Part shown: positions 33,911 through 43,074 of the stretch, piece by piece
Numbering within the stretch: the stretch's first letter is position 1
Layout: every line of letters begins with the position of its first letter
From: JAFMIT01 sp044341215
GTDB taxonomy: Bacteria; Actinomycetota; Actinomycetes; S36-B12; UBA5976
Reading direction: 5' to 3'
Assembly: GCA_044341215.1 (NCBI GenBank)
Contig: JBIISC010000002.1
Span: 1-64,000, forward strand
DNA: 64,000 bases
Made by a program: the position numbers and the translations under genes
Notes under the pieces: model-generated
Seen by the model: the letters and a program-made list of their open reading frames with translations, nothing else
Database searches by the model: none
Told to the model about the DNA's origin: nothing

Positions 33911-35127
33911 TATTTCTTCATTGCTTTCTGCAGATTTTCATCAATAGTTGCTAAGAACTCTTGGGTGGTTTGCCAAGGATGATCTTTGCTAATCAATTGC
34001 GCTAAGTCTTTTGTCATCTTGCCTGATTCAACAGTTTCAATGCAGACCCGTTCAAGTGTGTGAGCAAACTCAGTAACTTCAGGAGTTTCATCCATCTTGC
34101 CACGGTGGGAAAGCCCTTGGGTCCAGGCAAAAATCGATGCGATTGGATTTGTTGAAGTTGGTTGACCTTTTTGGTGCTGACGGTAGTGACGAGTCACGGT
34201 TCCGTGTGCAGCTTCAGCTTCAACAGTGCGTCCATCTGGAGTCATCAAAACCGATGTCATCAAACCAAGCGAACCAAATCCTTGAGCAACTGTGTCTGAC
34301 TGAACATCGCCATCGTAGTTCTTGCATGCCCAGACATAGCCACCTTCCCACTTCATTGCTGATGCGACCATGTCGTCGATCAAGCGGTGGTCATAAGTGA
34401 TGCCAGCTGCATCGAAATCTTTTTTGAATTCAGTTTCAAAGATTTCTTGGAAGATGTCTTTGAACCGTCCGTCATATGCTTTCAAGATAGTGTTCTTGGT
34501 CGACATATAAACCGGGTAGTTACGAGCTAGGCCGTAACGAAGGGATGCGCGAGCAAAGTCACGAATACTTTCATCGAGGTTATACATTCCCATCGCAACA
34601 CCAGCGCCTGGGAAATCAAACACGTTGAATTCCATTGGTTCGCCACCATCTTTAGGCGTAAAAGTCATAGTCAATTTGCCAGCACCTGGAACTTTGAAAT
34701 CAGTTGCTTTGTATTGATCGCCAAAAGCATGACGGCCAACCACGATTGGTTTGGTCCAAGTTGGCACTAGCCGTGGAATATTCGAAATAATGATTGGTTC
34801 GCGGAAGATAACGCCACCAAGAATGTTGCGGACTGTCCCGTTTGGCGACTTCCACATTTTCTTCAAACCAAATTCTTTAACCCGGTCTTCGTCTGGAGTG
34901 ATAGTTGCACATTTAACGCCAACACCGTGTTTCAAAATTGCATTTGCAGAATCAATTGTGACCTGATCGTTAGTGGCATCACGGTTTTCAATGCCAAGGT
35001 CGTAGTACTCAAGTTTGATGTCAAGGTAAGGCAAGATCAACTGTTCTTTGATGAACTGCCAGATGATGCGGGTCATCTCGTCGCCGTCTAGTTCAACTAC
35101 CGGGTTTAAAACTTTGATTTTTGACAT
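33910..35127 (-). CDS. icd: NADP-dependent isocitrate dehydrogenase, homodimeric type
   Basis: 405 residues. It is the eukaryote-like subfamily: VVELDGDEMTRIIWQFIK at the N-terminus, YDLGIENRDATNDQVT, and SYNLDES-like MGMYNLDESI, with KNYDGDVQSD supplying metal ligands. It makes 2-oxoglutarate and NADPH, the substrate of Kgd. Many high-GC actinobacteria have the long monomeric enzyme instead. AGAGAG precedes the ATG. Confidence 0.95.
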   Translation of the reverse strand: MSKIKVLNPVVELDGDEMTRIIWQFIKEQLILPYLDIKLEYYDLGIENRDATNDQVTIDSANAILKHGVGVKCATITPDEDRVKEFGLKKMWKSPNGTVRNILGGVIFREPIIISNIPRLVPTWTKPIVVGRHAFGDQYKATDFKVPGAGKLTMTFTPKDGGEPMEFNVFDFPGAGVAMGMYNLDESIRDFARASLRYGLARNYPVYMSTKNTILKAYDGRFKDIFQEIFETEFKKDFDAAGITYDHRLIDDMVASAMKWEGGYVWACKNYDGDVQSDTVAQGFGSLGLMTSVLMTPDGRTVEAEAAHGTVTRHYRQHQKGQPTSTNPIASIFAWTQGLSHRGKMDETPEVTEFAHTLERVCIETVESGKMTKDLAQLISKDHPWQTTQEFLATIDENLQKAMKK

Positions 35128-35161
35128 TTAATTCTCTCTGCTATTTCTTACAAACTCTGTC

Positions 35162-36118
35162 TTACAAGCTCTGTATGTCGGCTTGTTTGCTGCGTACTGC
35201 TTCTGAGGCCTCAATGAGCGATGCTTTTTCTGAATCAGTTAGCGCAGTTTCCACAACCTTGCGAATACCAGTTTTGCCGATTTCCGCCTCAACACCTAGG
35301 TAAACACCACTGATGCCGAATTCGCCATCCACCCATGCACAAACTGGCATCACAGCACCGCTATCTTCAATCACAGCTTTTGCCATTCGAGCAGCTGCCG
35401 CTGAAGGTGCGTAGTAGGCAGAGCCAGTCTTCAAAAGTGCAACGACTTCAGCGCCACCATTGCGGGTGCGAACTACAAGCTCTTCAATTTTGTCAGCAGA
35501 CAACAGACCAGAAAGTGGCTTTCCATCAACTGTGCAGCCCGATGGAACTGGAACCATGGTGTCACCGTGTGAACCAAGGGTTAAAGTCTTTACAGACGAA
35601 ACTGCAACTTTAAGTTCTTCAGCCACAAAGTGAGTGAAGCGAGCAGTGTCCAACATGCCAGCTTGACCAATTACTCGAGCTTTTGGAAAACCAGTTGCAA
35701 GTTGGGTCAGCGCAGTCATTTCATCAAGTGGATTTGAAACTACAATCACAACTGCATCAGGTGCGTGCTTCTTTATGTTTTCGGCAACGCTACGGACAAT
35801 CTTCGCGTTGGTTTCAATCAAGTCCATACGACTCATGCCAGGTTTGCGTGGCAAACCTGCAGTGATCACAACAACATCAGAACCAGAAATCGCTTCATAG
35901 CCTTCGCCATTCATGCCAGTGGTTTGGCCGATAACTTTGGTTTCAAATCCTTCGATTGAACGGGACTGATTCATATCGAGTGCAAGACCTTCTGGCTTAC
36001 CTTCAAGAATGTCTGTTAGAACTACGGTTTCGAATACGTCATATTCGGCCAAACGCTGAGCTGTGGTTGAGCCGTAGAAACCGGCTCCGATGACTGTGAC
36101 TTTTCCGTGGCGAGCCAT
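35162..36118 (-). CDS. mdh: Malate dehydrogenase (LDH-like)
   Basis: 318 residues: NAD loop VIGAGFYGSTTAQRLAEYD, ITAGLPRKPGMSRMDL with the substrate arginines, VSNPLDEMT, and catalytic His in TLGSHGDTMVP. The RKPGMSR motif indicates malate rather than lactate. The ATG at 36118 has GGAGG 5 nt upstream; the longer frame is not translated. Oxidises malate to oxaloacetate in the TCA cycle; icd follows. Confidence 0.95.
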   Translation of the reverse strand: MARHGKVTVIGAGFYGSTTAQRLAEYDVFETVVLTDILEGKPEGLALDMNQSRSIEGFETKVIGQTTGMNGEGYEAISGSDVVVITAGLPRKPGMSRMDLIETNAKIVRSVAENIKKHAPDAVVIVVSNPLDEMTALTQLATGFPKARVIGQAGMLDTARFTHFVAEELKVAVSSVKTLTLGSHGDTMVPVPSGCTVDGKPLSGLLSADKIEELVVRTRNGGAEVVALLKTGSAYYAPSAAAARMAKAVIEDSGAVMPVCAWVDGEFGISGVYLGVEAEIGKTGIRKVVETALTDSEKASLIEASEAVRSKQADIQSL

Positions 36119-36165
36119 GGATCCTCCAAGATAAAACGTTGCGAAATGTCGCAAAAGATGGTCCA

Positions 36166-36171
36166 AGTCTA
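36166..36171 (-). promoter_or_regulatory. Candidate -10 element of mdh-icd
   Basis: TAGACT within GGGTAGACTTGG on the minus strand, about 48 nt before the mdh ATG, in the space after the DUF3017 gene. It matches the GGTAGNCT core seen elsewhere in the window. Confidence 0.45.
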
Positions 36172-36208
36172 CCCGTGCGTAACGCTCACGAAATTCAGAG
36201 GTCTGGGG

Positions 36209-36457
36209 CTAACGGGCCAAGACTGAGAAAAAAACCAGAACCCCAAATAAGGCTCCAATTGTGAACAAATCAATCCACCTAGAACGCACAGAAAAGAACT
36301 CTAAGCGCCCTCTAGGGCCAAGCAAGCGCCAGAGGAAGACTGCTCCCACAGAGCCAGCGAGAAGCAGGCCACCAGCGCGGTAGAAACCCAAGGACGCGGC
36401 GATTAAACCAAGGGCCAAAAGGCCGAAAGTGATGGTCTGCATAGATTTGAGGCTCAC
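36209..36457 (-). CDS. DUF3017 membrane protein
   Basis: 82 residues with three hydrophobic segments and RGRLEFFSVRSRWIDLFTIGALFG, the DUF3017 signature. This small family is nearly restricted to Actinobacteria and lies by mdh, purH or folD, as here. Function unknown. The frame starts at GTG 36457; an ATG at 36442 is an alternative. Confidence 0.8.
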   Translation of the reverse strand: MSLKSMQTITFGLLALGLIAASLGFYRAGGLLLAGSVGAVFLWRLLGPRGRLEFFSVRSRWIDLFTIGALFGVLVFFSVLAR

Positions 36458-36461
36458 GACT

Positions 36462-37427
36462 TCACACTACCTCAGCCGGCACGATTACATGCGCCTTGCG
36501 GTTGGCAAGCAGAACTGCGACCAAAGTGATAGCTAAACCAATCACCAAATTGAATGAAACCTTGGTGCCTTCGGTTGGCGCAAATAAATCGATTAATAGC
36601 GAGCCAAGTAATTGACCGGCAACACTGCCCATTACGAAACGAAGTGCGCCAAGTTTTCTAATTGCCCAAGTTGCTGAGGCAATAAATGCAACACCTATAG
36701 ATCCACCTAAATAAATCCACAACGGACTAGATGGTAGAGGTTGCAAAGTTGCGTGACCAGAAAAAACTTGACCTGCAAAAATCACAATCAATAAACCCAT
36801 ACCAGTGATGAAGTTCATCACTGCGGCGGAAACTGGATTGCCTGCGGCCACACCAACATGTCCGTTGATTGCATGTTGAAATGAAACAACACAACCAATC
36901 AAGAAAGATGCAATTAGAGGCGCAACCACAAACTGTGCATCATCAAATCGATCCGAGACTGCAATTACAACTCCCACAACCGCAAACAATGCCGCAAATA
37001 CTCGCTGTGACGTCACCGCTGATACGCCACTTGGGCTAACCCCCCATTTATCAACCAAAAGTGATGACGTTGTCTGCCCCGCCACAATTAAAACTGTAAA
37101 AATCGCTACCCCAACTAGTGGGACTGAAACGCTTTGGATGGTTACAAATATTGCACCCATCATCCCGCCAAGAACTTGCCAGGTTTTTAGTTTTTGTTCG
37201 CGAACTGCGCTTAAGATCTTGAAGCAACCAGTTCGAATACTTCTACTAATCACGGTTAAGAAAATCAATAGCAGCAACCCAGTGCCGAAGGAAACCAGTG
37301 CTGCTTGCACACCACTTCCAAGAATTTGCGCCAGTTCCCCATTCGCGCGAGATTGTGCAACTGTGAATGCACCCACCACAATCGCAATTCCTTGGGCGAA
37401 GTAATGGTGTGAAGTTAGGGATTTCAT
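36462..37427 (-). CDS. DMT-family transporter, YdcZ/DUF606 type
   Basis: 321 residues, about ten membrane segments in two homologous halves: an ARGNGEL-like QSRANGELAQ...AALVSFGTG in the first and QHAINGHVGVAAGNPVSAAVMNFITG in the second. This is the YdcZ (DUF606) form of the drug/metabolite transporter superfamily, here as a fused pair. Substrate unknown. It starts just after purH and shares its direction. Confidence 0.82.
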   Translation of the reverse strand: MKSLTSHHYFAQGIAIVVGAFTVAQSRANGELAQILGSGVQAALVSFGTGLLLLIFLTVISRSIRTGCFKILSAVREQKLKTWQVLGGMMGAIFVTIQSVSVPLVGVAIFTVLIVAGQTTSSLLVDKWGVSPSGVSAVTSQRVFAALFAVVGVVIAVSDRFDDAQFVVAPLIASFLIGCVVSFQHAINGHVGVAAGNPVSAAVMNFITGMGLLIVIFAGQVFSGHATLQPLPSSPLWIYLGGSIGVAFIASATWAIRKLGALRFVMGSVAGQLLGSLLIDLFAPTEGTKVSFNLVIGLAITLVAVLLANRKAHVIVPAEVV

Positions 37428-37433
37428 AAGTGC

Positions 37434-38999
37434 TTAATGGAAGAAGTGTCTTGTGCCAGTGAAGTACATACTTATTCCAGCTGCCTTAGCAACTGAAATA
37501 ACTTCTTCATCTCGAACACTGCCACCTGGTTGAACCACTGCTTTAACTCCAGCCTTTACCAAAACCTCAAGACCATCGGCAAATGGGAAGAATGCATCTG
37601 ATGCAGCAACTGAGCCAACTACTCGTTGCCCTGCTCGTGTAACGGCCAAGCCAGCAGAATCAACTCGACTCACTTGACCCATTCCAATTCCAACCGCAGC
37701 TTCATCTTTTGCAAGCAAGATTGCATTGCTCTTAACACTTCGGCACGCAATCCAAGCGAACTGCAAATCTTTCTTGGTCTGATCATCAACAGCATTACCG
37801 GTTACTAACTGCCAGTTTTCAAACTTGTCACCATCAGCTTGCAATTTATCTTGCACCTGCAAAAGCACACCGCCATCGATATTGCGCATTTCGATTCCTT
37901 CTCCAATATTTGATGGCGGCACTACCAATATTCGGATACTTGGTTTTGCAGACAAAATTGCTACTGCCTCATCATCAAACTCTGGAGCCACAATTACTTC
38001 AGTGAAAATCTCAGCCACCTGACGAGCCATTTCAGCTGTCACTTTGCGGTTGGCCGCAATCACGCCACCAAAAGCACTAACTGGATCGGTTTCGTGGGCT
38101 TTGCGATGAGCATCAGCCACGTCTTTTCCGACAGCAATTCCACATGGATTTGAGTGTTTAATTATTGCAACTGCTGGCTCTGAAAAATCGAAAGCTGCCC
38201 GACGGGCTGCATCAGCATCAACGTAGTTGTTGTAAGACATCTGCTTACCATGTAATTGCTTTGCACCAGCAATTGCCACTTCCCCAAATCCAGCTGTGTA
38301 AACAGCCGCTTTTTGATGTGGGTTTTCTCCATAACGCAAAACATCTTCACGGTTGTAAGTAACACCAATCCAATTTGGAAAACCGGTTCCTTCATCAGTT
38401 GATGAAACCACACCGCTAATCCATGAAGCCACATTCACGTCATAAGTGGCAGTGTGCTGAAAAGCTTCAGCGGCCAGACGTTTGCGTTGTTCCAAAGTAA
38501 AGCCACCAGCACTAATTGCTGAAATCACTTCGCCGTAACGGGCCGGTGAAACCACAACCGACATATTTGCATGGTTCTTAGCGCTAGCCCGCACCATTGC
38601 TGGGCCACCAATATCAATCTGTTCCACACATTCATCAGCAGATGCGCCACTTGCCACAGTCTCGGTGAACGGATACAAGTTAATTACTGCTAATTGAAAG
38701 GGTTCAATTTCCAAATCTTTCAACTGTTTAACATGCGAATCCAATCGCACATCAGCCAGCAATCCACCATGAATTTTTGGATGCAAAGTTTTTACCCGGC
38801 CATCTAAACATTCTGGGAAACCAGTTAAATCTTGCACTTGGGTGACAGGCATGCCAGCAGCAGCAATTGTTGAAGCAGTCGAGCCAGTCGAAACAATCTC
38901 CACACCAGCGTCAGTCAATGCTTTGGCAAGTACAAGCAGTCCAGTTTTGTCTGATACTGAAATTAGTGCTCGCTTGATTACGCGCTTATCGTCACTCAT
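37434..38999 (-). CDS. purH: Bifunctional AICAR formyltransferase / IMP cyclohydrolase
   Basis: 521 residues. The N-terminal MGS-like cyclohydrolase domain has ISVSDKTG, STGSTASTI and GGLLADVR; the formyltransferase domain has RYGENPHQKAA, KHSNPCG and DAFFPFADG. It performs the last two steps of IMP synthesis. The purN stop overlaps its start by 4 bp (38996-38999). Confidence 0.97.
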   Translation of the reverse strand: MSDDKRVIKRALISVSDKTGLLVLAKALTDAGVEIVSTGSTASTIAAAGMPVTQVQDLTGFPECLDGRVKTLHPKIHGGLLADVRLDSHVKQLKDLEIEPFQLAVINLYPFTETVASGASADECVEQIDIGGPAMVRASAKNHANMSVVVSPARYGEVISAISAGGFTLEQRKRLAAEAFQHTATYDVNVASWISGVVSSTDEGTGFPNWIGVTYNREDVLRYGENPHQKAAVYTAGFGEVAIAGAKQLHGKQMSYNNYVDADAARRAAFDFSEPAVAIIKHSNPCGIAVGKDVADAHRKAHETDPVSAFGGVIAANRKVTAEMARQVAEIFTEVIVAPEFDDEAVAILSAKPSIRILVVPPSNIGEGIEMRNIDGGVLLQVQDKLQADGDKFENWQLVTGNAVDDQTKKDLQFAWIACRSVKSNAILLAKDEAAVGIGMGQVSRVDSAGLAVTRAGQRVVGSVAASDAFFPFADGLEVLVKAGVKAVVQPGGSVRDEEVISVAKAAGISMYFTGTRHFFH

Positions 39000-39586
39000 C
39001 TGTCTGCCTTCTGTCCGAAATACTTCTTTGCGCCAGCAAAATCTTTTACGACTTCAACTAGCAAATCTCTTTCAACAACTTTGATTCGTTCGTGCAAGCT
39101 TGCTTCATCGTCACCAGCAATCACATCAACACTTTTTTGAACAATCACCAGACCAGTATCAACACCTGCATCTACAAAATGAACTGTTGATCCAGTTTCG
39201 TTCACACCAGCAGCCAATGTGTCCCTAACTGCATGTGCTCCAGGGAACAAAGGCAACAAAGCCGGATGGGTGTTTATAAGTCTTCCTGCAAAACGGCTCA
39301 CGCCTTCATCACCAATAATCCGCATGAAGCCAGCCGAGACAACCAAATCTGGCTGATAGAAATCAATGCAATCTGCAAGTGCTATATCCCACGCACTTCT
39401 ATCTTCAAAGTCATTCGGTGCAATCACCGCAACTTGAACACCGGCAGTTGCGGCATGGCCAATGGCTCCAGCTTCTGCGTTATCGGTAACTAAGGCCACA
39501 ACTTCGAATGAAGAGTTCTGCGAGTCAATGAGTGCCTTCAATAACGAGCCTGTTCCGCTCGCTAAAACCACAACCTGAATCGTCAC
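38996..39586 (-). CDS. purN: Phosphoribosylglycinamide formyltransferase
   Basis: 196 residues: VLASGTGSLLKALID at the N-terminus, AGFMRII with the folate pocket, INTHPALLPLFPGAHAVRD with catalytic His, and GSTVHFVDAGVDTG. Third step of purine synthesis, using formyl-tetrahydrofolate. The DUF6350-purN-purH order is common in Actinobacteria. Confidence 0.96.
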   Translation of the reverse strand: MTIQVVVLASGTGSLLKALIDSQNSSFEVVALVTDNAEAGAIGHAATAGVQVAVIAPNDFEDRSAWDIALADCIDFYQPDLVVSAGFMRIIGDEGVSRFAGRLINTHPALLPLFPGAHAVRDTLAAGVNETGSTVHFVDAGVDTGLVIVQKSVDVIAGDDEASLHERIKVVERDLLVEVVKDFAGAKKYFGQKADR

Positions 39587-39595
39587 TGGGTGAGT

Positions 39596-40918
39596 TTAAT
39601 TCTTTGATTTTGAGGGTTTATTTGAGCGTGGAAATGAGATGAAATTAGGCAATATGAATCCTGCGAGAGTTCCTAGCAGCCCCCAAGCAAACGCCCAAAG
39701 TGCGATCTGCCAGAGATTGATGCCGACCTCAAGGAAGCGGCCAGCTCCAAATGCGCCAGATGCTTGGGCGCTGAGGATGAAGGCAAAGAATGCTGAAACT
39801 AACCCTGAATAGATTGCTATTGAGATTGCAGCGATGGTTGGTACTTGCTTATATCCAAATTGCTTTCGACCAAAGGTGGCAGCAACTATGAATGAGCTAA
39901 GTGCCGGAATCAGAATTAGAAGACGTGCGGCCCATGGCAATGAGTATGGGATCACCGTGAACATCGGCAAAGTTGGCAGTGCGCCAACTGCTTGGGTGAT
40001 GAGTGTGACGGCACTGCCGCCGCCAACCACTACACCTGGCCCAATTAATAACGACAAATACCAAATCACGATGTTTGGAATGTAAAGAACGAAAGATAAG
40101 ACCAGCACGACTGTTGACATGGTGTCAGTTGCAACTAGCGAAATCACGTCAAACATATCATTAAGTGCAAAAACAAAGATTGAAGTGGCGAAGCCGAATG
40201 CAAACAGAATTTGAATCAATAATGAACGAACTGAAAAGGCGAATCCATATTGAAAAGCACTTGGAGTGGATTGCCATAAGTTGATTAGAAGTGAATGTGG
40301 TGACTGTGGTTTAACTGCAAAGTTTGTGCGTTCACCTGCGGTTGTGTAATTTCGCTTTTCCGCAGGACCAATCTCCCCAGGAGAGCGCAAGATTCCCCAG
40401 AGAGTTCCGACTAATGCCCAAAGTCCTGAGTGAATCAACACACGACTGGCATTTATCTCTGCGACAGGTGCTGCGAAAGCCATCACAACTAATGCGAGGG
40501 ATGCATAGCAAACCATCATTGAAAAAATCAGAATTAAAACATTCGCTAGATTTGTGATCAAAGTTGAACGAACAGCCCATTGTGTTGATTTCTTAATCAA
40601 CCAAACTACTAAGAGTGTGATTACAAGTGGTGGAATCGAGAAAACAAGTCCGCCGGCAGCAACTGGAATGGAATGTGCAAGCAGGACTAAAGCAAAAGAT
40701 GTGTAAATAGAGTCTGCATAGTTTGTTATCGAATCAGCAGTTGTAATCCAAACTAGGGATGAGACTGCAACAAGAAAAAAGATTGTGATTACCCAAGCCC
40801 ACGCAGTTGCGATTAGCGCCGCAAGCGGAATTGGCCAGGCTAGTTGGGAATCTGGCAATTCCACTACACGCGCTGCATCCTTGAACTTTGCGGCGCTTTG
40901 GCGCTTAGGTAGTTTCAC
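39596..40918 (-). CDS. DUF6350 multi-pass membrane protein
   Basis: 440 residues with about ten hydrophobic segments, including AWPIPLAALIATAWAWVI near the N-terminus and LLIGPGVVVGGGSAVTLITQAVGALPTLPM, the usual signature of the family that sits beside purN in Actinobacteria. Mycobacterial relatives (PerM) affect cell division and persistence. Function here is not known. GTG start, no clear SD, 11 bp after sucD. Confidence 0.75.
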   Translation of the reverse strand: MKLPKRQSAAKFKDAARVVELPDSQLAWPIPLAALIATAWAWVITIFFLVAVSSLVWITTADSITNYADSIYTSFALVLLAHSIPVAAGGLVFSIPPLVITLLVVWLIKKSTQWAVRSTLITNLANVLILIFSMMVCYASLALVVMAFAAPVAEINASRVLIHSGLWALVGTLWGILRSPGEIGPAEKRNYTTAGERTNFAVKPQSPHSLLINLWQSTPSAFQYGFAFSVRSLLIQILFAFGFATSIFVFALNDMFDVISLVATDTMSTVVLVLSFVLYIPNIVIWYLSLLIGPGVVVGGGSAVTLITQAVGALPTLPMFTVIPYSLPWAARLLILIPALSSFIVAATFGRKQFGYKQVPTIAAISIAIYSGLVSAFFAFILSAQASGAFGAGRFLEVGINLWQIALWAFAWGLLGTLAGFILPNFISFPRSNKPSKSKN

Positions 40919-40928
40919 AAAACTATTG

Positions 40929-41804
40929 TTACTTGAGGTTCTGCATCACTTCGCGCATTAGGCGTGCGGTTTCGGATGGAGTTTTTCCAACCTTCACACC
41001 GACTGCTTCTAATGCATCTTTTTTGGCTGCCGCGGTTCCAGAGGAACCAGAGACAATCGCACCAGCGTGGCCCATGGTCTTACCTTCTGGTGCGGTGAAA
41101 CCTGCAACGTAACCGACGACTGGCTTAGTGATATTTGCCTTGATGTAAGCCGCAGCCCGCTCTTCAGCGTCACCACCGATTTCACCTATCATCACGATTG
41201 CATCGGTTTCAGGATCATCTTGGAAAGCTTGTAGGCAATCGATGTGGGTGGTGCCAATTACTGGGTCGCCACCAATACCTACGGCTGTTGAAAATCCGAT
41301 GTCGGAAAGTTCGGCCATCATTTGGTAGGTCAAGGTGCCAGATTTTGAAACCAATCCGATCCGACCCTTTTTACTGATGTCGCCAGGCACAATTCCGACG
41401 CTTGATTCTTCTGGACTAATCAAGCCAGGACAGTTTGGTCCGATGATTCGAGTCTTACCTTTGTTCTGCGAGTATTGGAAAAAGTACGCAGAGTCGTGGA
41501 CCGGCACACCTTCGGTGATTACAACACAAAGTGGAATTTCGGCATCAACTGCTTCAATGACTGCACCTTTTGTGAATTTTGGTGGTACGAAAACAACTGT
41601 GACGTTTGCACCAGTTGCATCCATTGCTTCTTTTACAGAGTTGAAGACCGGAATGCCATCAACTTCTTGGCCACCTTTTCCAGGTGTTACACCGCCAACA
41701 ATGTTGGTGCCGTCTCCGAGCATGAGTTTTGTGTGTTTACCGCCGACCGAGCCGGTCATGCCTTGCACTATTACCCGACTGTCTTTATTTATGAAGATTG
41801 TCAT
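40929..41804 (-). CDS. sucD: Succinyl-CoA ligase, alpha subunit
   Basis: 291 residues: CoA-binding QGMTGSVGGKHTKLM, GPNCPGLI, and the phosphohistidine loop MGHAGAIVSG with GTAAAK. Pairs with SucC for substrate-level phosphorylation from succinyl-CoA. The ATG overlaps the sucC stop by one base (TAATG). Confidence 0.97.
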   Translation of the reverse strand: MTIFINKDSRVIVQGMTGSVGGKHTKLMLGDGTNIVGGVTPGKGGQEVDGIPVFNSVKEAMDATGANVTVVFVPPKFTKGAVIEAVDAEIPLCVVITEGVPVHDSAYFFQYSQNKGKTRIIGPNCPGLISPEESSVGIVPGDISKKGRIGLVSKSGTLTYQMMAELSDIGFSTAVGIGGDPVIGTTHIDCLQAFQDDPETDAIVMIGEIGGDAEERAAAYIKANITKPVVGYVAGFTAPEGKTMGHAGAIVSGSSGTAAAKKDALEAVGVKVGKTPSETARLMREVMQNLK

Positions 41805-42976
41805 TATGCATTCGCCCGCTCTGCAGCACGATCTGCCGCTTCGTCCATGGTTTCTACCAGCTCAATTACTGAAATTCCACATTCGCGAAGAATTCGGCGG
41901 CCTTCAACTGCGTTGTTTCCGTCGAGTCGGCAAATAATTTGCTTATTCACTTTTTTGCCTTGTTCTTCAAGGATGCCCACAGCTTGGATGATTCCATTTG
42001 CAACCTGATCGCAAGCGGTGATTCCGCCGAAAACGTTCACGAATACTGATTTCACACTTGGGTCATTCAAAATGATGTCAAGGCCATTTGCCATCACAGC
42101 TGCGTTTGCTCCGCCACCGATGTCAAGGAAGTTTGCGGCGGTCACGTTTCCGTGTTTTTCGCCAGCATATGCAACTACGTCGAGGGTGGACATAACTAGG
42201 CCAGCGCCGTTTCCGATGATGCCAACTTCGCCTTCAAGTTTCACATAATTAAGGTCATTTGCTTTTGCACGCAATTCGATTGGATCAATATTCGCGGTGT
42301 CAGCAAATTCTTCATGGTCTGGGTGGCGATAGCCAGCGTTCTCATCCAATGTCATTTTGCCGTCGAGGGCAACGACTTGCCCGTCAGCTAGTTTTGCAAG
42401 TGGATTAACTTCTACCAAAGTTGCGTCTTCTTTAATTAACGTATCCCATAGGCCAATCAAGATCTTTTCAATTTGCGGAGCGACATCGCTTGGGAATTTG
42501 GCCGCAGCGACAATCTCTTTTGCTTTTGCTGGTGTGCAACCTTCGATTGCATCAACAGCAATTTTTGCAAGCGCCTCTGGTTTGTTGATGGCTACTTCTT
42601 CAATTTCCACTCCACCTTCAACACTTGCCATAGCTAGGTAGGTTCGGTTTGAACGATCTAACAAAAACGATACGTAATACTCTTCTGCAATCGCAGATGC
42701 TTCAGTAACTAAAACCTTTTTAACAATATGGCCCTTGATTTCGAGACCCAAAATGCCTTTGGCTTTTTCGAGGGCATCGGCATGTCCTTCGGCAACCTTG
42801 ACGCCACCGGCTTTACCGCGGCCACCCATTTTCACCTGGGCCTTGATGACCACTTTGCCACCGATGTCGGTTGAGGCCTTTGCAGCAGCTTCAGCAGTGG
42901 TGACTACCTGGCCACCAATAACTGGAACGCCATGACGACCAAATAGATCTTTGGCTTCGTATTCGTATAAATCCAC
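41804..42976 (-). CDS. sucC: Succinyl-CoA ligase, beta subunit
   Basis: 390 residues with an ATP-grasp domain: YEYEAKDLFGRHGVPV, VVIKAQVKMGGRGKAGGVK, EVNPLA, and the CoA-ligase domain GNGAGLVMSTLDVVAYAG and FVNVFGGITACD. GTG start. Its Shine-Dalgarno lies inside a perfect hairpin (see separate entry). Confidence 0.97.
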   Translation of the reverse strand: MDLYEYEAKDLFGRHGVPVIGGQVVTTAEAAAKASTDIGGKVVIKAQVKMGGRGKAGGVKVAEGHADALEKAKGILGLEIKGHIVKKVLVTEASAIAEEYYVSFLLDRSNRTYLAMASVEGGVEIEEVAINKPEALAKIAVDAIEGCTPAKAKEIVAAAKFPSDVAPQIEKILIGLWDTLIKEDATLVEVNPLAKLADGQVVALDGKMTLDENAGYRHPDHEEFADTANIDPIELRAKANDLNYVKLEGEVGIIGNGAGLVMSTLDVVAYAGEKHGNVTAANFLDIGGGANAAVMANGLDIILNDPSVKSVFVNVFGGITACDQVANGIIQAVGILEEQGKKVNKQIICRLDGNNAVEGRRILRECGISVIELVETMDEAADRAAERANA

Positions 42977-42981
42977 GAAAT

Positions 42982-42997
42982 CTCCTCGATTGAGGAG
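42982..42997 (-). promoter_or_regulatory. Hairpin sequestering the sucC ribosome-binding site
   Basis: On the mRNA strand CTCCTC-AATC-GAGGAG forms a 6-bp stem with a 4-nt loop. The 3' arm GAGGAG is the Shine-Dalgarno, 5 nt before the GTG start. A -10-like TAGGTT (43006-43001) lies just upstream, so the mRNA would begin close to the hairpin. Confidence 0.55.
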
Positions 42998-43000
42998 TCA

Positions 43001-43006
43001 AACCTA
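43001..43006 (-). promoter_or_regulatory. Candidate -10 element of sucCD
   Basis: TAGGTT within GCGGGTAGGTTTGAC on the minus strand, matching the GGGTAGNNTTG context of sdhC and mdh. Transcription would begin a few bases before the sucC hairpin. Confidence 0.45.
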
Positions 43007-43074
43007 CCCGCAGTGTTTGGGCGCGAGTCAGCAGACTTGAGTTAGAGAAGGGTTAGAGAAAGGGCTAGATGGGT

